Origin: Desulfuromonas soudanensis
Lineage (GTDB): Bacteria; Desulfobacterota; Desulfuromonadia; Desulfuromonadales; WTL
Direction: 5' to 3'
Assembly (NCBI RefSeq): GCF_001278055.1
Contig: NZ_CP010802.1
Location: forward strand, 1,713,504 to 1,777,503
Length of the DNA stretch: 64,000 nucleotides
Below the pieces are notes generated by a model. The model was not told where the DNA came from, did no database searches, and saw only the letters and a list, made by a program, of their open reading frames with translations. The position numbers were made by a program, and so were the translations under genes. Positions 17,297 to 26,010 of this stretch are shown here, piece after piece. Each line of letters opens with the position of its first letter. Position 1 is the first letter of the stretch.

Positions 17297-17869
17297 GTGA
17301 AAAAACGCACCCTCGGTCCCTGTGTGACCTTCTTTCCCCAGCCGACCACCCTGATCTCGACCCTCGATGCCGAAGGGGACGCGGATATCATGACGGCCAC
17401 CTGGACGGGGATCGTCAGCAAGACACCGCCGACCATGGCCGTTTCCCTGCACCAGGGGCGTAAGACCTATGAGAACATCCGCGCCAGCGGCTGCTTCGTG
17501 GTCAACATGGTCCCTTCGCGCCTCGCCGTCGAAGCCGACTTCTGCGGCCTCAAATCGGGGCGCGACGAGGACAAGCTCGCCGTCACCGGGCTGCGCGCCG
17601 CCGCCGCCGTCCATGTGGCCGCTCCCCTGATTGCCGAATCCCCACTCAACGTCGAGTGCCGCTACTGCGGCGAGCTGGAACTGGGGGACTACCGCCTGGT
17701 CCTCGGCGAGATTCTCGAGATCCACGCCGCCGAGGCGGCCTTTGACCCCGAGGGGGAGATGAGCCCGCTGGCCTTCGATCCCCTCGTCTACCTCGGCGGA
17801 ATCCGTGAATACTGGAGTCTCGGGGAAAAGGTCGCCGACGCCTATCAGGCCGGGAAGAAACTCTTCTGA
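17297..17869 (+). CDS. Flavin reductase-like FMN-binding protein
   Basis: A 190-residue protein from GTG 17297, with AAGGAG 7-8 nt upstream. It belongs to the flavin-reductase-like split-barrel family: DADIMTATWTGIVSKTPPTMAVSL gives the FMN-contact strand (core TATWTGIVS), followed by RKTYENIRASGCFVVNMV and a C-terminal YLGGIREYWSLG. Such proteins bind FMN and reduce flavins or act as NAD(P)H:flavin oxidoreductases. Cys88-region SRLAVEADFCGLKSG is typical of the anaerobe branch. It sits 26 bp after glutamate dehydrogenase. The physiological partner is unknown. Confidence 0.85.
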   Translation: MKKRTLGPCVTFFPQPTTLISTLDAEGDADIMTATWTGIVSKTPPTMAVSLHQGRKTYENIRASGCFVVNMVPSRLAVEADFCGLKSGRDEDKLAVTGLRAAAAVHVAAPLIAESPLNVECRYCGELELGDYRLVLGEILEIHAAEAAFDPEGEMSPLAFDPLVYLGGIREYWSLGEKVADAYQAGKKLF

Positions 17870-17900
17870 TAGCGACCGCCCGAGGGGGCGATTTTGCCGG

Positions 17901-17930
17901 TTGTCACGGCGGCTGCGGCTGTGAAATAAT
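17901..17930 (+). promoter_or_regulatory. Candidate sigma-70 promoter ahead of the panB leader
   Basis: TTGTCA (17901-17906) and AATAAT (17925-17930) are separated by 18 bp. This would start transcription near 17937, about 270 nt before panB, leaving a long leader that contains three hairpins. It is predicted by eye only. Confidence 0.45.
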
Positions 17931-17991
17931 GGTGGACAGGCAAGAAAAACCCATGGTATACGATAAAACGCTTTTTTAAAGAAGCCTTGCG

Positions 17992-18038
17992 GGCGGCCCG
18001 GGACAGGTACCGGAGCAGTGCAGCCGCCTGGTTTTTTT
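17992..18038 (+). terminator. Leader hairpin 1 with T7 tract
   Basis: GGCGGC (17992-17997) pairs with GCCGCC (18023-18028). A possible inner CCGG/CCGG pair lies within. It is followed by TGG and seven T residues (18032-18038). It resembles an intrinsic terminator, but the stem is interrupted. It lies about 165 bp before panB. Confidence 0.5.
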
Positions 18039-18092
18039 CGATTCATCACGATACCGCCTGGATCCATCGGACCGGGACGGAAGGCGACAGCA

Positions 18093-18124
18093 GGCAAAAA
18101 GGGAGCATTGTCCCCTTTTTTGCC
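18093..18124. terminator. Leader hairpin 2, A/T-flanked bidirectional terminator
   Basis: GGCAAAAAGGG (18093-18103) pairs with CCCTTTTTTGCC (18113-18124) apart from one bulged T. The oligo-A and oligo-T parts give it terminator form on either strand. It is the second of three such hairpins between the flavin reductase gene and panB. Confidence 0.65.
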
Positions 18125-18131
18125 CCGACGC

Positions 18132-18168
18132 ATGCCTTTCGGACCCGTTCCGGAAGGCATCTTTTGTT
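18132..18168 (+). terminator. Leader hairpin 3 with T-rich tail
   Basis: ATGCCTTTCGGA (18132-18143) pairs with TCCGGAAGGCAT (18149-18160) around a 5-nt CCCGT loop, including one G-T pair. CTTTTGTTTG follows. The 12-bp stem is strong and the T tract imperfect. It lies 36 bp before the panB start, so it could attenuate panB expression. Confidence 0.6.
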
Positions 18169-18203
18169 TGGGGTACGGCGACGGAAAGGGTAGAGGTCCG
18201 CGA

Positions 18204-19007
18204 GTGAAAAAACAGACGACCATTCTCGATATTCAGCGCATGAAGGCCGAAGGGGAGAAGATTTCCGTCCTGACCGCCTACGACTTCCCCTTCGCCCGGC
18301 TGATGGACGATGCCGGCATCGACATGATCCTCGTCGGCGACTCCGTCGGCTCCGTCGTCTCCGGCTACGACAACACCCTGCCGGTGACGATGGAGGAGAT
18401 GATCTATCACACCCGCGCCGTGGTCCGGGGGACCTCGCGCGCCCTGGTGATCGTCGATATGCCCTTTCTCTCCTACCAGGTCGACCTGCGCGAAGCGCGC
18501 CTCAACGCCGGGCGCCTCATCAAGGAGGGGGGAGCCCAGGCCGTCAAGCTCGAAGGGGGGGAGAACGTCGCCGAAACCATCGCGGCCATCGTCGCCATGG
18601 ATATCCCCGTCGTCGCCCATATCGGGTTGACCCCCCAGTCGATCCACCGCATGGGGGGCTTTAAGGTGCAGGGGAAGGCGGCCGAGCAGGCGCGTCAGCT
18701 CCTCACCGACGCCCTGGCCGTCGAGGCCGCCGGGGCTTTTGCCGTCGTCCTCGAAGGGATCCCCATGGAGCTCGCCCGGGAGATCACCGCCGCCCTCTCG
18801 ATTCCGACCATCGGCATCGGCGCCGGAGTCCACTGCGACGGGCAGGTCCTGGTGATCCACGACATCCTCGGCCTCTGCGAAAAATACTCCCCCAAGTTCG
18901 TCAAGCGCTACGCCGACGTCTCGGAGACGATCCGCAGCGGGATTGAAGAGTACATCCGCGAGGTCAAGGGGGGGGAGTTCCCCGACGAAGAGCATTCCTT
19001 CAAGTAA
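18204..19007 (+). CDS. panB: 3-methyl-2-oxobutanoate hydroxymethyltransferase PanB
   Basis: A 267-residue TIM-barrel enzyme that makes ketopantoate from 2-oxoisovalerate and methylenetetrahydrofolate, the first committed step of pantothenate synthesis. GTG 18204 ([14 protein letters not shown]) follows AGAGG; a longer frame upstream would cover the leader hairpins and is rejected. Family marks are [39 protein letters not shown] (core VGDSVGSV), [15 protein letters not shown] and [14 protein letters not shown]. It is first in a panB-panC-PLP decarboxylase run. Confidence 0.97.
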   Translation: MKKQTTILDIQRMKAEGEKISVLTAYDFPFARLMDDAGIDMILVGDSVGSVVSGYDNTLPVTMEEMIYHTRAVVRGTSRALVIVDMPFLSYQVDLREARLNAGRLIKEGGAQAVKLEGGENVAETIAAIVAMDIPVVAHIGLTPQSIHRMGGFKVQGKAAEQARQLLTDALAVEAAGAFAVVLEGIPMELAREITAALSIPTIGIGAGVHCDGQVLVIHDILGLCEKYSPKFVKRYADVSETIRSGIEEYIREVKGGEFPDEEHSFK

Positions 19008-19022
19008 TCAGTCACGGACCTT

Positions 19023-19874
19023 ATGATTATTATTAACGACATCCGGATCATGCAGGAGCGCTCTCGCGCCGCCAGGCTCAAGGGAGAGCGCATCGCCTTC
19101 GTGCCGACCATGGGGTTTCTCCACGCCGGCCATCTCTCCTTGCTGCAGGAGGGGCGGCGCCGCGGCGACCTCCTCGTCCTCTCCATCTTCGTCAATCCGA
19201 CCCAGTTCGGGGCCGGGGAGGATTTCGCCTCCTACCCCCGAGATCTGGCCGCCGATGCCGAGCTCGCCCGCCGCGCCGGCGTCGATGTCCTCTTCGCTCC
19301 CGAAGCGCCGCAGATGTATCCGGCCGGCTACGCCACTTACGTCGACGTCGAGGGGCTGACCGAGACCCTCTGCGGTGCCAGCCGGCCCGGACATTTCCGC
19401 GGGGTGACGACGGTCGTAACCAAGCTCTTCAACATTGTCGCGCCCGATGTCGCCCTCTTCGGGTGCAAGGATTTCCAGCAGCTTGCCGTCATCCGTTGCA
19501 TGAGCGCCGACCTCAACCTCCCCGTCGAGATCGTCGGCATGCCGATCGTCCGCGAGCCTGACGGCCTGGCCCTGAGCTCCCGCAACGTCTATCTTTCTGT
19601 CGGACAACGGCAGCAGGCGCTCGTCCTGTCGCGGGGGATCGCCAGGGCCAGGGAGCTGGCGCGCAGCGGGGTGGAGAGCGTCGGGGAGATCCTGGCGGTT
19701 CTGCGCGCCCTGATCGAAGAGCAGGCGGAGGCGCGGATCGACTACCTGCAGATCTGCCATCAGCAGACGCTGCAGGAGCAGGAGCGGCTCGATGCCGACT
19801 CGGTCCTCCTCATGGCGGTCTTCATCGGCAAAACCCGCCTCCTCGACAACGCGCTTCTTTTCTCCAGGGACTGA
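19023..19874 (+). CDS. panC: Pantoate--beta-alanine ligase PanC
   Basis: A 283-residue ATP-dependent ligase joining pantoate and beta-alanine. It shows the nucleotidyltransferase signature PTMGFLHAGHLSL (HxGH), SIFVNPTQF, FGCKDFQQLAVIR and the KMSKS-like LSSRNVYLS. It starts 15 bp after panB at ATG 19023 and ends 5 bp before the PLP decarboxylase, giving a tight three-gene pantothenate operon. Its substrate beta-alanine is probably supplied by the next gene. Confidence 0.97.
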   Translation: MIIINDIRIMQERSRAARLKGERIAFVPTMGFLHAGHLSLLQEGRRRGDLLVLSIFVNPTQFGAGEDFASYPRDLAADAELARRAGVDVLFAPEAPQMYPAGYATYVDVEGLTETLCGASRPGHFRGVTTVVTKLFNIVAPDVALFGCKDFQQLAVIRCMSADLNLPVEIVGMPIVREPDGLALSSRNVYLSVGQRQQALVLSRGIARARELARSGVESVGEILAVLRALIEEQAEARIDYLQICHQQTLQEQERLDADSVLLMAVFIGKTRLLDNALLFSRD

Positions 19875-19879
19875 CGATC

Positions 19880-21559
19880 ATGCCGAAGCACCGGGACGTG
19901 GCTCGCGCCAATCTGGAAAACCTCTACCGCATTTTCACGGTTCCCGAGGCCCCCGATTCGACCCTCGGGGAGATCGATGAGGCGATCAGCAGGGACGTCG
20001 CCGGCTTTCTCCAGACCCACATCGTCGCCCTCGAGCGGAGCCTCGAGGATATCGAGGCCGACTTCTTCAACACCGCCATCCCCGAAGAGCCGACCTTCGT
20101 CTCCGAGTACACCGAGTTCGTCAAGGAGAACCTGGTCGCCCAGTCGGTCCATACGGCGGCTCCCGGCTTTATCGGCCACATGACTTCGGCGCTCCCCTAC
20201 TTCATGCTCCCCCTCTCAAGGATCATGACGGCCCTCAACCAGAATCTCGTCAAGGTGGAGACCTCCAAGGCCTTCACGCCGATGGAGCGCCAGGTCCTCG
20301 CCATGCTCCACCGCCTCGTCTACCGGGGGGGCGACACCTTCTACGCCCGCTGGATCCACGACAGCCGGCACGCCCTCGGAGCCTTCTGCTCCGGCGGGAC
20401 GATCGCCAACGTCACGGCACTGTGGGTCGCCCGCAACCGCCTCTTCGCACCGGCGGGAGATTTCCGCGGCATCGCCCAGGAAGGGCTGGTGCGATCCCTG
20501 AAGCACCTGGGGTGCGACGGCCTCGCCGTCCTCGTCTCCCGGCGGGGGCACTATTCCCTCGGCAAGGCCGCCGACCTGCTCGGACTCGGGCGGGACAACC
20601 TGGTGCTCATCGACACCGACGACGACAACCGCATCGATCTCAAGCTTCTGCGGGCTGAGTTTTTGCGGCTGCAGGAGGAAAACATCCGCCCCCTGGCCCT
20701 GGTCGGCATCGCCGGCACCACCGAAACGGGGAACGTCGATCCCCTCGCGGCCATGGCCGATCTCGCCGCGGAGTTCGGTTGTCATTTTCATGTCGACGCC
20801 GCCTGGGGGGGGCCGACCCTCTTCTCCGACCGCCACCGCTCCCTCCTCTCGGGGATCGAACGGGCCGACTCGGTGACCATCGACGCCCACAAACAGCTCT
20901 ACGTCCCCATGGGGGCGGGAATGGTCGTCTTCAAGGACCCCACGGCCCTTTCGGCCATCGAGCATCACGCCGCCTACATCCTCCGTCACGGCTCCAAGGA
21001 CCTGGGGAGCCACACCCTCGAAGGGTCGCGGCCGGGGAAGGCGATGCTCGTCCACGCCGGGCTCTCGATCATCGGCCGCAAGGGGTACGAGCTCCTCATC
21101 GATCTGGGGATCGCCCGGGCCAAAACCTTCGCCGCCATGATCCGGCAGCACCCCGATTTCGAGCTCACCAGCGTCCCGGAGCTCAACATCCTGACCTACC
21201 GCTACTGCCCGCAGGCCGTGCAGCAGAAGCTGGTCCTGGCGACGTCCCTGCAGCGGACGCACCTCAACGCCCTGCTCGATCAGGTCAATCTGCTGCTGCA
21301 GAAGGAGGAGCGCGAGGCCGGCAAGACCTTCGTCTCCCGCACCCGTCTGCGCCTGGCTCCCTACGGCCAGGAGCTCACCGTTTTGCGCGTCGTTCTCGCC
21401 AACCCCCTGACCACCGACGAGATCCTTGCCAGCGTGCTCGAAGAGCAGTGCCGGATCGTCCAACACCCGGAGATCCGCGAGCTGATGCTGCAGGTCGATG
21501 CCCTCTGCGCCGAGATCGAGGATGGTCCGACCGCTCCGGCCTGCGCCGGGGCGAGGTGA
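19880..21559 (+). CDS. PLP-dependent aspartate 1-decarboxylase (PanP-like)
   Basis: A 559-residue group II PLP decarboxylase related to glutamate decarboxylase. The PLP lysine is K338 in TIDAHKQLYVP; HVDAAWGGP gives the cofactor-contact aspartate and CSGGTIANVTAL the phosphate-binding segment. Known PanP proteins replace the pyruvoyl enzyme PanD and make beta-alanine from aspartate. Placement 5 bp after panC strongly favours that role over glutamate decarboxylation. No panD is visible. Substrate choice is inferred from context; the PLP decarboxylase family is certain. Confidence 0.85.
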   Translation: MPKHRDVARANLENLYRIFTVPEAPDSTLGEIDEAISRDVAGFLQTHIVALERSLEDIEADFFNTAIPEEPTFVSEYTEFVKENLVAQSVHTAAPGFIGHMTSALPYFMLPLSRIMTALNQNLVKVETSKAFTPMERQVLAMLHRLVYRGGDTFYARWIHDSRHALGAFCSGGTIANVTALWVARNRLFAPAGDFRGIAQEGLVRSLKHLGCDGLAVLVSRRGHYSLGKAADLLGLGRDNLVLIDTDDDNRIDLKLLRAEFLRLQEENIRPLALVGIAGTTETGNVDPLAAMADLAAEFGCHFHVDAAWGGPTLFSDRHRSLLSGIERADSVTIDAHKQLYVPMGAGMVVFKDPTALSAIEHHAAYILRHGSKDLGSHTLEGSRPGKAMLVHAGLSIIGRKGYELLIDLGIARAKTFAAMIRQHPDFELTSVPELNILTYRYCPQAVQQKLVLATSLQRTHLNALLDQVNLLLQKEEREAGKTFVSRTRLRLAPYGQELTVLRVVLANPLTTDEILASVLEEQCRIVQHPEIRELMLQVDALCAEIEDGPTAPACAGAR

Positions 21560-21572
21560 GGCGGGAGCGGCC

Positions 21573-22838
21573 GTGAAGCTCTTCTGCGCGCGTTTTCTTC
21601 TCCCCATCGACGCCCCGCCGCTGCAGGACGGCGCCCTCCTCGTGAAAAACGGGCGCATCGCCGCCGTCGGTCCCCGCCGCGCCCTGGCCGTGACCCACCC
21701 CGATGCCTCGGTGGTCGATTTCGGCGACGCCATCCTCCTGCCGCCGATGGCCAACGCCCACACCCATCTTGAGCTGAGCCACTTCCCCCGCTGGGCCAAA
21801 GAGATGGGGGAGACGACGTCTCCTGCGACCTTCGTCGACTGGATCCTGCAGGTGATCCGCATCAAGCGCCGGGTCGAGCCCGATCGCTACCTCGGCGCCC
21901 TCGAGGAGGGGATCCGCCTCTCCCTGGCCGCCGGAACCGGCGCCGTCGGCGACATCCTCTCCTGGTTTCCGGCCCGGGCGGCTCACCGCTCGTCTCCCCT
22001 CAAGGGGCGGCTCTTTTTCGAGACCCTCGGCTTCGACCCGGAGCGCAATCGCAAGATTCTCGAAAGTATCGGCACCCTTCTCGACGAGCAGACATCCGGT
22101 TCCCTGCAGCTCGGGCTCTCCCCCCATTCCCCCTACACCCTGAGCGCTTCCTATCTCGAAGAGGCCTTTGATTTCGCCCGCAGGCGAAGGGTGCCGGCGG
22201 CCATCCATCTCGGCGAGTCCGCAGAAGAACGGACCTTTCTCGCCGAAGGGAAGGGGGCCATCGCCGAAATTCTCTATCCCCATGTCGGCTGGGCTGAGAT
22301 GGTGCCGCCGGCCCCGCATCGCACCCCCGTCGCCTATCTCGAAGAGCACGGCGCCCTGGCCGACCGACCCCTTCTCGCCCACGGCGTGCAGGTCACAGCC
22401 GACGACGCCCGGCGCCTGGCCCGGACAAAAACGCCGGTCGTCCTCTGCCCCCGCTCCAACGCCCGCCTCGGGGTCGGCCGCGCGCCCGTGGCCGATCTCC
22501 TCTCCGCCGGAGTGACCCTGGCCCTGGGGACCGACAGCCTGGCCAGCAACGATTCGCTCTCCCTCTGGGACGAGCTCTCCTTCGCCCGCCAGTGGTTCGG
22601 CGACGATCTCGACGGCCAGACCCTCCTGGCCATGGCGACGCGCAACGGCGCCGCCGTCCTCGGGCTCGACGGGGAGATGGGCGCCCTGCACCCCGGGATG
22701 GGGTGCCACTTTCAGCTCCTGCGCCCCGGTGCGCTCCCCTCCCTGGCGACCCTCACCGATTTTCTCTGCGAAGAGGGGCGAAGCGCCGAGGTCGCCTCTC
22801 TCTACCTCGACGGCAGGGATGTGTTGCAAAAGGGGTAG
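21573..22838 (+). CDS. Amidohydrolase (chlorohydrolase/deaminase type)
   Basis: A 421-residue metal-dependent hydrolase from GTG 21573, with GCGGGAG upstream. Metal ligands are visible in NAHTHLELSH, IHLGESAEE, HGVQVT and LGTDSLASNDSL. This is the subtype that deaminates purine-like substrates (S-adenosylhomocysteine/methylthioadenosine or aminodeoxyfutalosine deaminases). It follows the pantothenate operon by 13 bp, which gives no clue to its substrate. Aminodeoxyfutalosine deamination in menaquinone synthesis is a possibility only. Confidence 0.8.
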   Translation: MKLFCARFLLPIDAPPLQDGALLVKNGRIAAVGPRRALAVTHPDASVVDFGDAILLPPMANAHTHLELSHFPRWAKEMGETTSPATFVDWILQVIRIKRRVEPDRYLGALEEGIRLSLAAGTGAVGDILSWFPARAAHRSSPLKGRLFFETLGFDPERNRKILESIGTLLDEQTSGSLQLGLSPHSPYTLSASYLEEAFDFARRRRVPAAIHLGESAEERTFLAEGKGAIAEILYPHVGWAEMVPPAPHRTPVAYLEEHGALADRPLLAHGVQVTADDARRLARTKTPVVLCPRSNARLGVGRAPVADLLSAGVTLALGTDSLASNDSLSLWDELSFARQWFGDDLDGQTLLAMATRNGAAVLGLDGEMGALHPGMGCHFQLLRPGALPSLATLTDFLCEEGRSAEVASLYLDGRDVLQKG

Positions 22839-22853
22839 CCGATCCTTTATAAT
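22824..22853 (+). promoter_or_regulatory. Candidate sigma-70 promoter for rseC-smpB
   Basis: TTGCAA (22824-22829) lies 18 bp from a perfect TATAAT (22848-22853). It overlaps the end of the amidohydrolase gene and would transcribe the RseC-type gene and smpB after a roughly 90-nt leader. Confidence 0.6.
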
Positions 22854-22948
22854 CCCCCCTGCTTCAAGAAAGGGGCGCCGCTTCGTGAACTCCCGGGGGG
22901 CGGTCAGGGGACCATCGAACCGTTGCAGATTCTCGAACAAGGGCAATC

Positions 22949-23425
22949 ATGCTGGAAGAAGTCGGAACCGTCGTCGAACTCAGAGGCAAACAGGTGGCCC
23001 TGGTCCTCTGCCAGAAGAGCAGCGCCTGCGGCCACTGCGCCTCCATGGAGGTGTGCCACATCGGCGACGACAGCCGCGCGCGCACCGTCGAGGCCTTCAA
23101 TACCCTGGACGCCCGGATCGGCGACCGCGTCAGGATCGTGACCAGCACCAAAAATTTCCTCCAATCCTCCTTCGTGCTCTATATCGTGCCGCTGCTGGCC
23201 CTTCTTCTCGGTGCCGTTCTCGGCCTTCTGGTCGGCGAGAAGATGCCGGAGGGCCCCGACCCGAACCTCCTCTCCGCCATCATCGGCGTCGCTTTTCTGG
23301 TCGGATCGTTTCTGACCATCCGCGTCGGCAGCCGGGCCATCGCCAAGGAGACATTCATGCCGCGCATTCACTCCATCCTCAACGAGGATGAGGTCTATCC
23401 CGAAGAATTGAAAAATGGGCATTAA
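22949..23425 (+). CDS. SoxR-reducing system / RseC-family membrane protein
   Basis: A 158-residue protein with an N-terminal cysteine cluster ([16 protein letters not shown]) that could hold an Fe-S centre, then two transmembrane helices: [20 protein letters not shown] (core [12 protein letters not shown]) and [16 protein letters not shown]. This is the RseC/RsxC-accessory layout. Family members act with Rnf-type electron-transfer complexes or in SoxR reduction, but no rnf gene is present here. The 3' end overlaps smpB by 11 bp. Confidence 0.85.
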   Translation: MLEEVGTVVELRGKQVALVLCQKSSACGHCASMEVCHIGDDSRARTVEAFNTLDARIGDRVRIVTSTKNFLQSSFVLYIVPLLALLLGAVLGLLVGEKMPEGPDPNLLSAIIGVAFLVGSFLTIRVGSRAIAKETFMPRIHSILNEDEVYPEELKNGH

Positions 23426-23873
23426 ACTCATCGCCAGCAACAAAAAGGCCTTTCACGACTATTTCATCGACGACGTCTTCGAGGCCGGTCTGGTCCTGAC
23501 CGGAACCGAGGTCAAGTCGTTGCGCCTGGGGAAGGTTAATCTCAAGGAGTCCTTCTGCCGCATCAAGGGGAACGAGGTGTTCATCAACAACATGAACATC
23601 AGCCCCTACGAGCAGGGGAACCGCGAGAACCAGGACCCGACCCGGGTGCGCAAGCTCCTTTTGCACCGCAGCGAAATCGACAAGCTGATTCGCAAGGTCG
23701 ACGAGAAGGGGCTGACCATTGTCCCGACCAAGATCTACTTCAAGGACAGCCGGGTCAAACTCGAGATCGGCGTCGGCAAGGGGAAGAAGCTGCACGACAA
23801 ACGCGAGACCCTCAAGGGGAAACAGGCCGACCGGGAGATGGCCCGGGCCGTCCGCGATCACAGCCGGGACTAG
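23415..23873 (+). CDS. smpB: SsrA-binding protein SmpB
   Basis: A 152-residue RNA-binding protein that carries tmRNA to stalled ribosomes. It begins [20 protein letters not shown] and shows [20 protein letters not shown] (core GTEVKSLR), NINMSPYEQGN-like [11 protein letters not shown], and a basic C-terminal tail [19 protein letters not shown] (core DKRETLKG). It lies 103 bp before the tmRNA gene, the usual association. Confidence 0.97.
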   Translation: MGIKLIASNKKAFHDYFIDDVFEAGLVLTGTEVKSLRLGKVNLKESFCRIKGNEVFINNMNISPYEQGNRENQDPTRVRKLLLHRSEIDKLIRKVDEKGLTIVPTKIYFKDSRVKLEIGVGKGKKLHDKRETLKGKQADREMARAVRDHSRD

Positions 23874-23884
23874 AAAAGTGTCCC

Positions 23885-23913
23885 TTGGTTTTTTGGGGGC
23901 GATGTGGCATAAT
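23885..23913 (+). promoter_or_regulatory. Promoter of the tmRNA gene
   Basis: TTGGTT (23885-23890), a 17-bp spacer, then CATAAT (23908-23913). Transcription would begin near 23920, giving a short 5' leader with a CCCGGC/GCCGGG hairpin (23931-23943) before the mature 5' end at 23977. Confidence 0.65.
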
Positions 23914-23976
23914 ATCCAAAGAATTAAAAACCCGGCAGCCGGGTCAAGGCGCTGCGAAATGAACGACGAATCCTAT

Positions 23977-24332
23977 GGGGGTGCCAAGGTTTCGACGGAG
24001 GTTGGAAGCTAAGGTGGCATGTCGAGGATGTCAGTGGGCCTCGTAAAAAAACTGACAACAATACAAACGCCGATACTGACGTTCGTTACGCACTAGCAGC
24101 TTAATTGCTGCTGCGTCTTGGGATTCATCTCCCGCGTGAACTTGAGACGTCAATTTAGTGGGATAGCTTCTGTGAGCGCCTGTGGCTCAGAAGCGAAATC
24201 AAAGCAGGATCGTCTGTCAAATATCCTGACTGCGGGAGCCTTGACGGGTTAAATCCAAAACACAGTCTAAACATGTAGAAGCCTTAAGTGAAAGACGTTC
24301 GGACGCGGGTTCGATTCCCGCCACCTCCACCA
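23977..24332 (+). ncRNA. ssrA: Transfer-messenger RNA
   Basis: One-piece tmRNA of 356 nt. The 5' GGGGGUG (23977-23983) pairs with CACCUCC (24322-24328) as the acceptor stem, followed by A and CCA (24330-24332). The tRNA-like 3' part has GGTTCGATTCC in the T arm. The tag frame reads ADTDVRYALAA and stops at TAA 24102-24104; the resume codon is most likely GCC at 24069, nucleotide 93, close to the usual position. It rescues stalled ribosomes with SmpB. Its 3' end is an integration site, and the island at 24.3-38.7 kb is inserted there. Confidence 0.96.
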
Positions 24333-24335
24333 TTT
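24319..24335. repeat. Left attachment repeat (tmRNA 3' end)
   Basis: CGCCACCTCCACCATTT, the last bases of tmRNA plus three. It recurs with one base missing at 38643-38658. This is the direct repeat expected of integration into the 3' end of ssrA. Confidence 0.65.
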
Positions 24336-24368
24336 GATAGTCCGGCACAGTCCGGAAAGATAGAAAAG

Positions 24369-24391
24369 GCCCCGAGAAATCGGGGCTTTTT
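24369..24391 (+). terminator. Intrinsic terminator downstream of tmRNA
   Basis: GCCCCGA (24369-24375), loop GAAA, TCGGGGC (24380-24386), then TTTTTCT. It lies 37 bp after the tmRNA CCA, on the island side of the attachment repeat. Confidence 0.9.
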
Positions 24392-24685
24392 CTATTCTCG
24401 GTCAAAGGGGGCCTGGTCGATTTTCAGGTTTCTCTGTCATGTCTCTTGGGGAAGTGTTTTTGAACTGGCGGAGCAGATTAAGAATTTGACATAAGAGGGC
24501 GGGAAGGGTATTTTGAGGCTTCATTTTTATTTAGTGGAATCAAGAGGTTAGTGGGGTGTGTTCGAGAGGAGTTAGAGGGCCTTTTTAGTCCTCATGGTTG
24601 GCGGATTGCTGGCAAGAAGGCTTTTACCCTGGGGTTTACAATTTTAATGCTTGGGGGAGAAGCTGAAAACTTAAATATCAGAGAT

Positions 24686-26010
24686 CACTACTGTCCGGTT
24701 AACTTTGAATGTACGTCGATAACCTACTGAAAATTATAGTACTTTGGCTCAACTGTTCTTTTCTCGATTTGAAATCGCTTCACCCCGCCCGCGAGTGATA
24801 TCTTCCTGACACTTCAGGAGGGCATCCATGAACGCTGGCCAGACCGTTTTCAGACAGCTACTTCAGTTTCTCCCGCGTCACGAGTTCAACCTCTGTGCCC
24901 GACGGTATCGCGGCGAGTACCGGGCCAAAAGCTTTACTGCATTTGACCAGTTCCTGTGCCTGGCTTATGCCCAGCTATCGGGTCGCGAGAGCTTGAGGGA
25001 TATCGAAACGTGCCTGAACTCTCATCGGGAGAAGCTCTACCACATCGGATTTCGTGGCGCTGTCTCCCGCTCCACCCTTGCCGACGCCAACGAGCGCCGG
25101 GATTGGCGCATTTTTCAGGATTTCGGCCAAGTCCTGATCGGCATGGCACAGCAGCTGTACCGGGATGAGCCCTTGGCCATCGAGTTGAAGCAGCCACTGT
25201 TCGCCTTTGACTCGACGACCATTGACCTCTGCCTCACCCTGTTTCCGTGGGCCGAGTTTCGCACGACCAAGGCAGCGGTCAAGATGCACACGCTCATTGA
25301 CTTGCGCGGCATCATCCCCACGTTTGTGGCCGTGACAACCGGCAAAGTACATGACGTCAAGATGCTTGACGAAATGCCCGTCACCGAAGAGGCCATCTAC
25401 ACGATGGACCGCGGCTACGTAGATTTTGCCCGGCTCTATGCCATTCACCGACAGGGCGCCTTCTTCGTGGTGCGGGCCAAGGACAACCTACGCTACCAGC
25501 GGTTGTACTCTTTGCCCAAGGACAAGGAGGCCGGCGTCCGAGCCGACCAAGTGATTGCCTTGGTCACCCAGAAATCGAAAAAGGGTTACCCGGAGAGATT
25601 GCGCCGGGTCAGTTATGTTGATAAAGAGCGAAACAAGCGGCTTGTATTCCTCACCAACCACTTTGAAATTGGAGCCACAACGGTTGCAGACATCTATAAA
25701 CAGCGCTGGCAAGTGGAGCTATTCTTCAAGTGGATCAAACAGCATCTACGAATAAAAGCGTTCTACGGGACTTCTATCAATGCGGTCAAGAGCCAGATAT
25801 GGGTAGCTCTTTGCATATATCTACTTGTGGCGATCGCTAAAAGGCAGCTTAGCATCAAATGTACTCTCTACACTTTTTTGCAGATCCTGGAGGTCAATCT
25901 GTTCGAGAAAAAGCCCATTTCATCGTTGGTTGCGGAAGCGCTCAAGCAGATTCCAGACACCCAAGATTATAACCAGCTGAATTTATTCGGCTATTAACCG
26001 GACAGTAGTG
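24686..26010 (+). mobile_element. IS4-family insertion sequence, 1325 bp
   Basis: Perfect 17-bp terminal inverted repeats: CACTACTGTCCGGTTAA at 24686-24702 and its complement at 25994-26010. Both sides carry the 9-bp target duplication ATCAGAGAT (24677-24685 and 26011-26019). One transposase gene fills the element and its stop codon lies inside the right repeat. Intact ends and duplications suggest a fairly recent insertion. Confidence 0.95.
24828..25997 (+). CDS. IS4-family transposase
   Basis: A 389-residue DDE transposase with an N-terminal DUF4372-like region (FDQFLCLAYAQLSGRESLRDIE, core QLSGRESLRDIE). Catalytic acidic residues lie in FAFDSTTIDLCL and YTMDRGYVDF, and in the IS4 signature Y-x2-R-x3-E-x6-K of YKQRWQVELFFKWIK. 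The gene is full length, with TCAGGAGGG before ATG 24828. It would cut and paste the element at its 17-bp ends. It appears intact. Confidence 0.95.
   Translation: MNAGQTVFRQLLQFLPRHEFNLCARRYRGEYRAKSFTAFDQFLCLAYAQLSGRESLRDIETCLNSHREKLYHIGFRGAVSRSTLADANERRDWRIFQDFGQVLIGMAQQLYRDEPLAIELKQPLFAFDSTTIDLCLTLFPWAEFRTTKAAVKMHTLIDLRGIIPTFVAVTTGKVHDVKMLDEMPVTEEAIYTMDRGYVDFARLYAIHRQGAFFVVRAKDNLRYQRLYSLPKDKEAGVRADQVIALVTQKSKKGYPERLRRVSYVDKERNKRLVFLTNHFEIGATTVADIYKQRWQVELFFKWIKQHLRIKAFYGTSINAVKSQIWVALCIYLLVAIAKRQLSIKCTLYTFLQILEVNLFEKKPISSLVAEALKQIPDTQDYNQLNLFGY

Noticed and set aside
18018-18203. N-terminal extension of panB
   Set aside because: It would translate through three terminator-like hairpins, and PanB proteins begin at the MKKxTxxD position reached by GTG 18204.
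24217-24405. 62-codon minus-strand frame containing VAGIEPASE
   Set aside because: It is antisense to the tmRNA 3' end. This translated peptide is a familiar artefact of tRNA-like genes.
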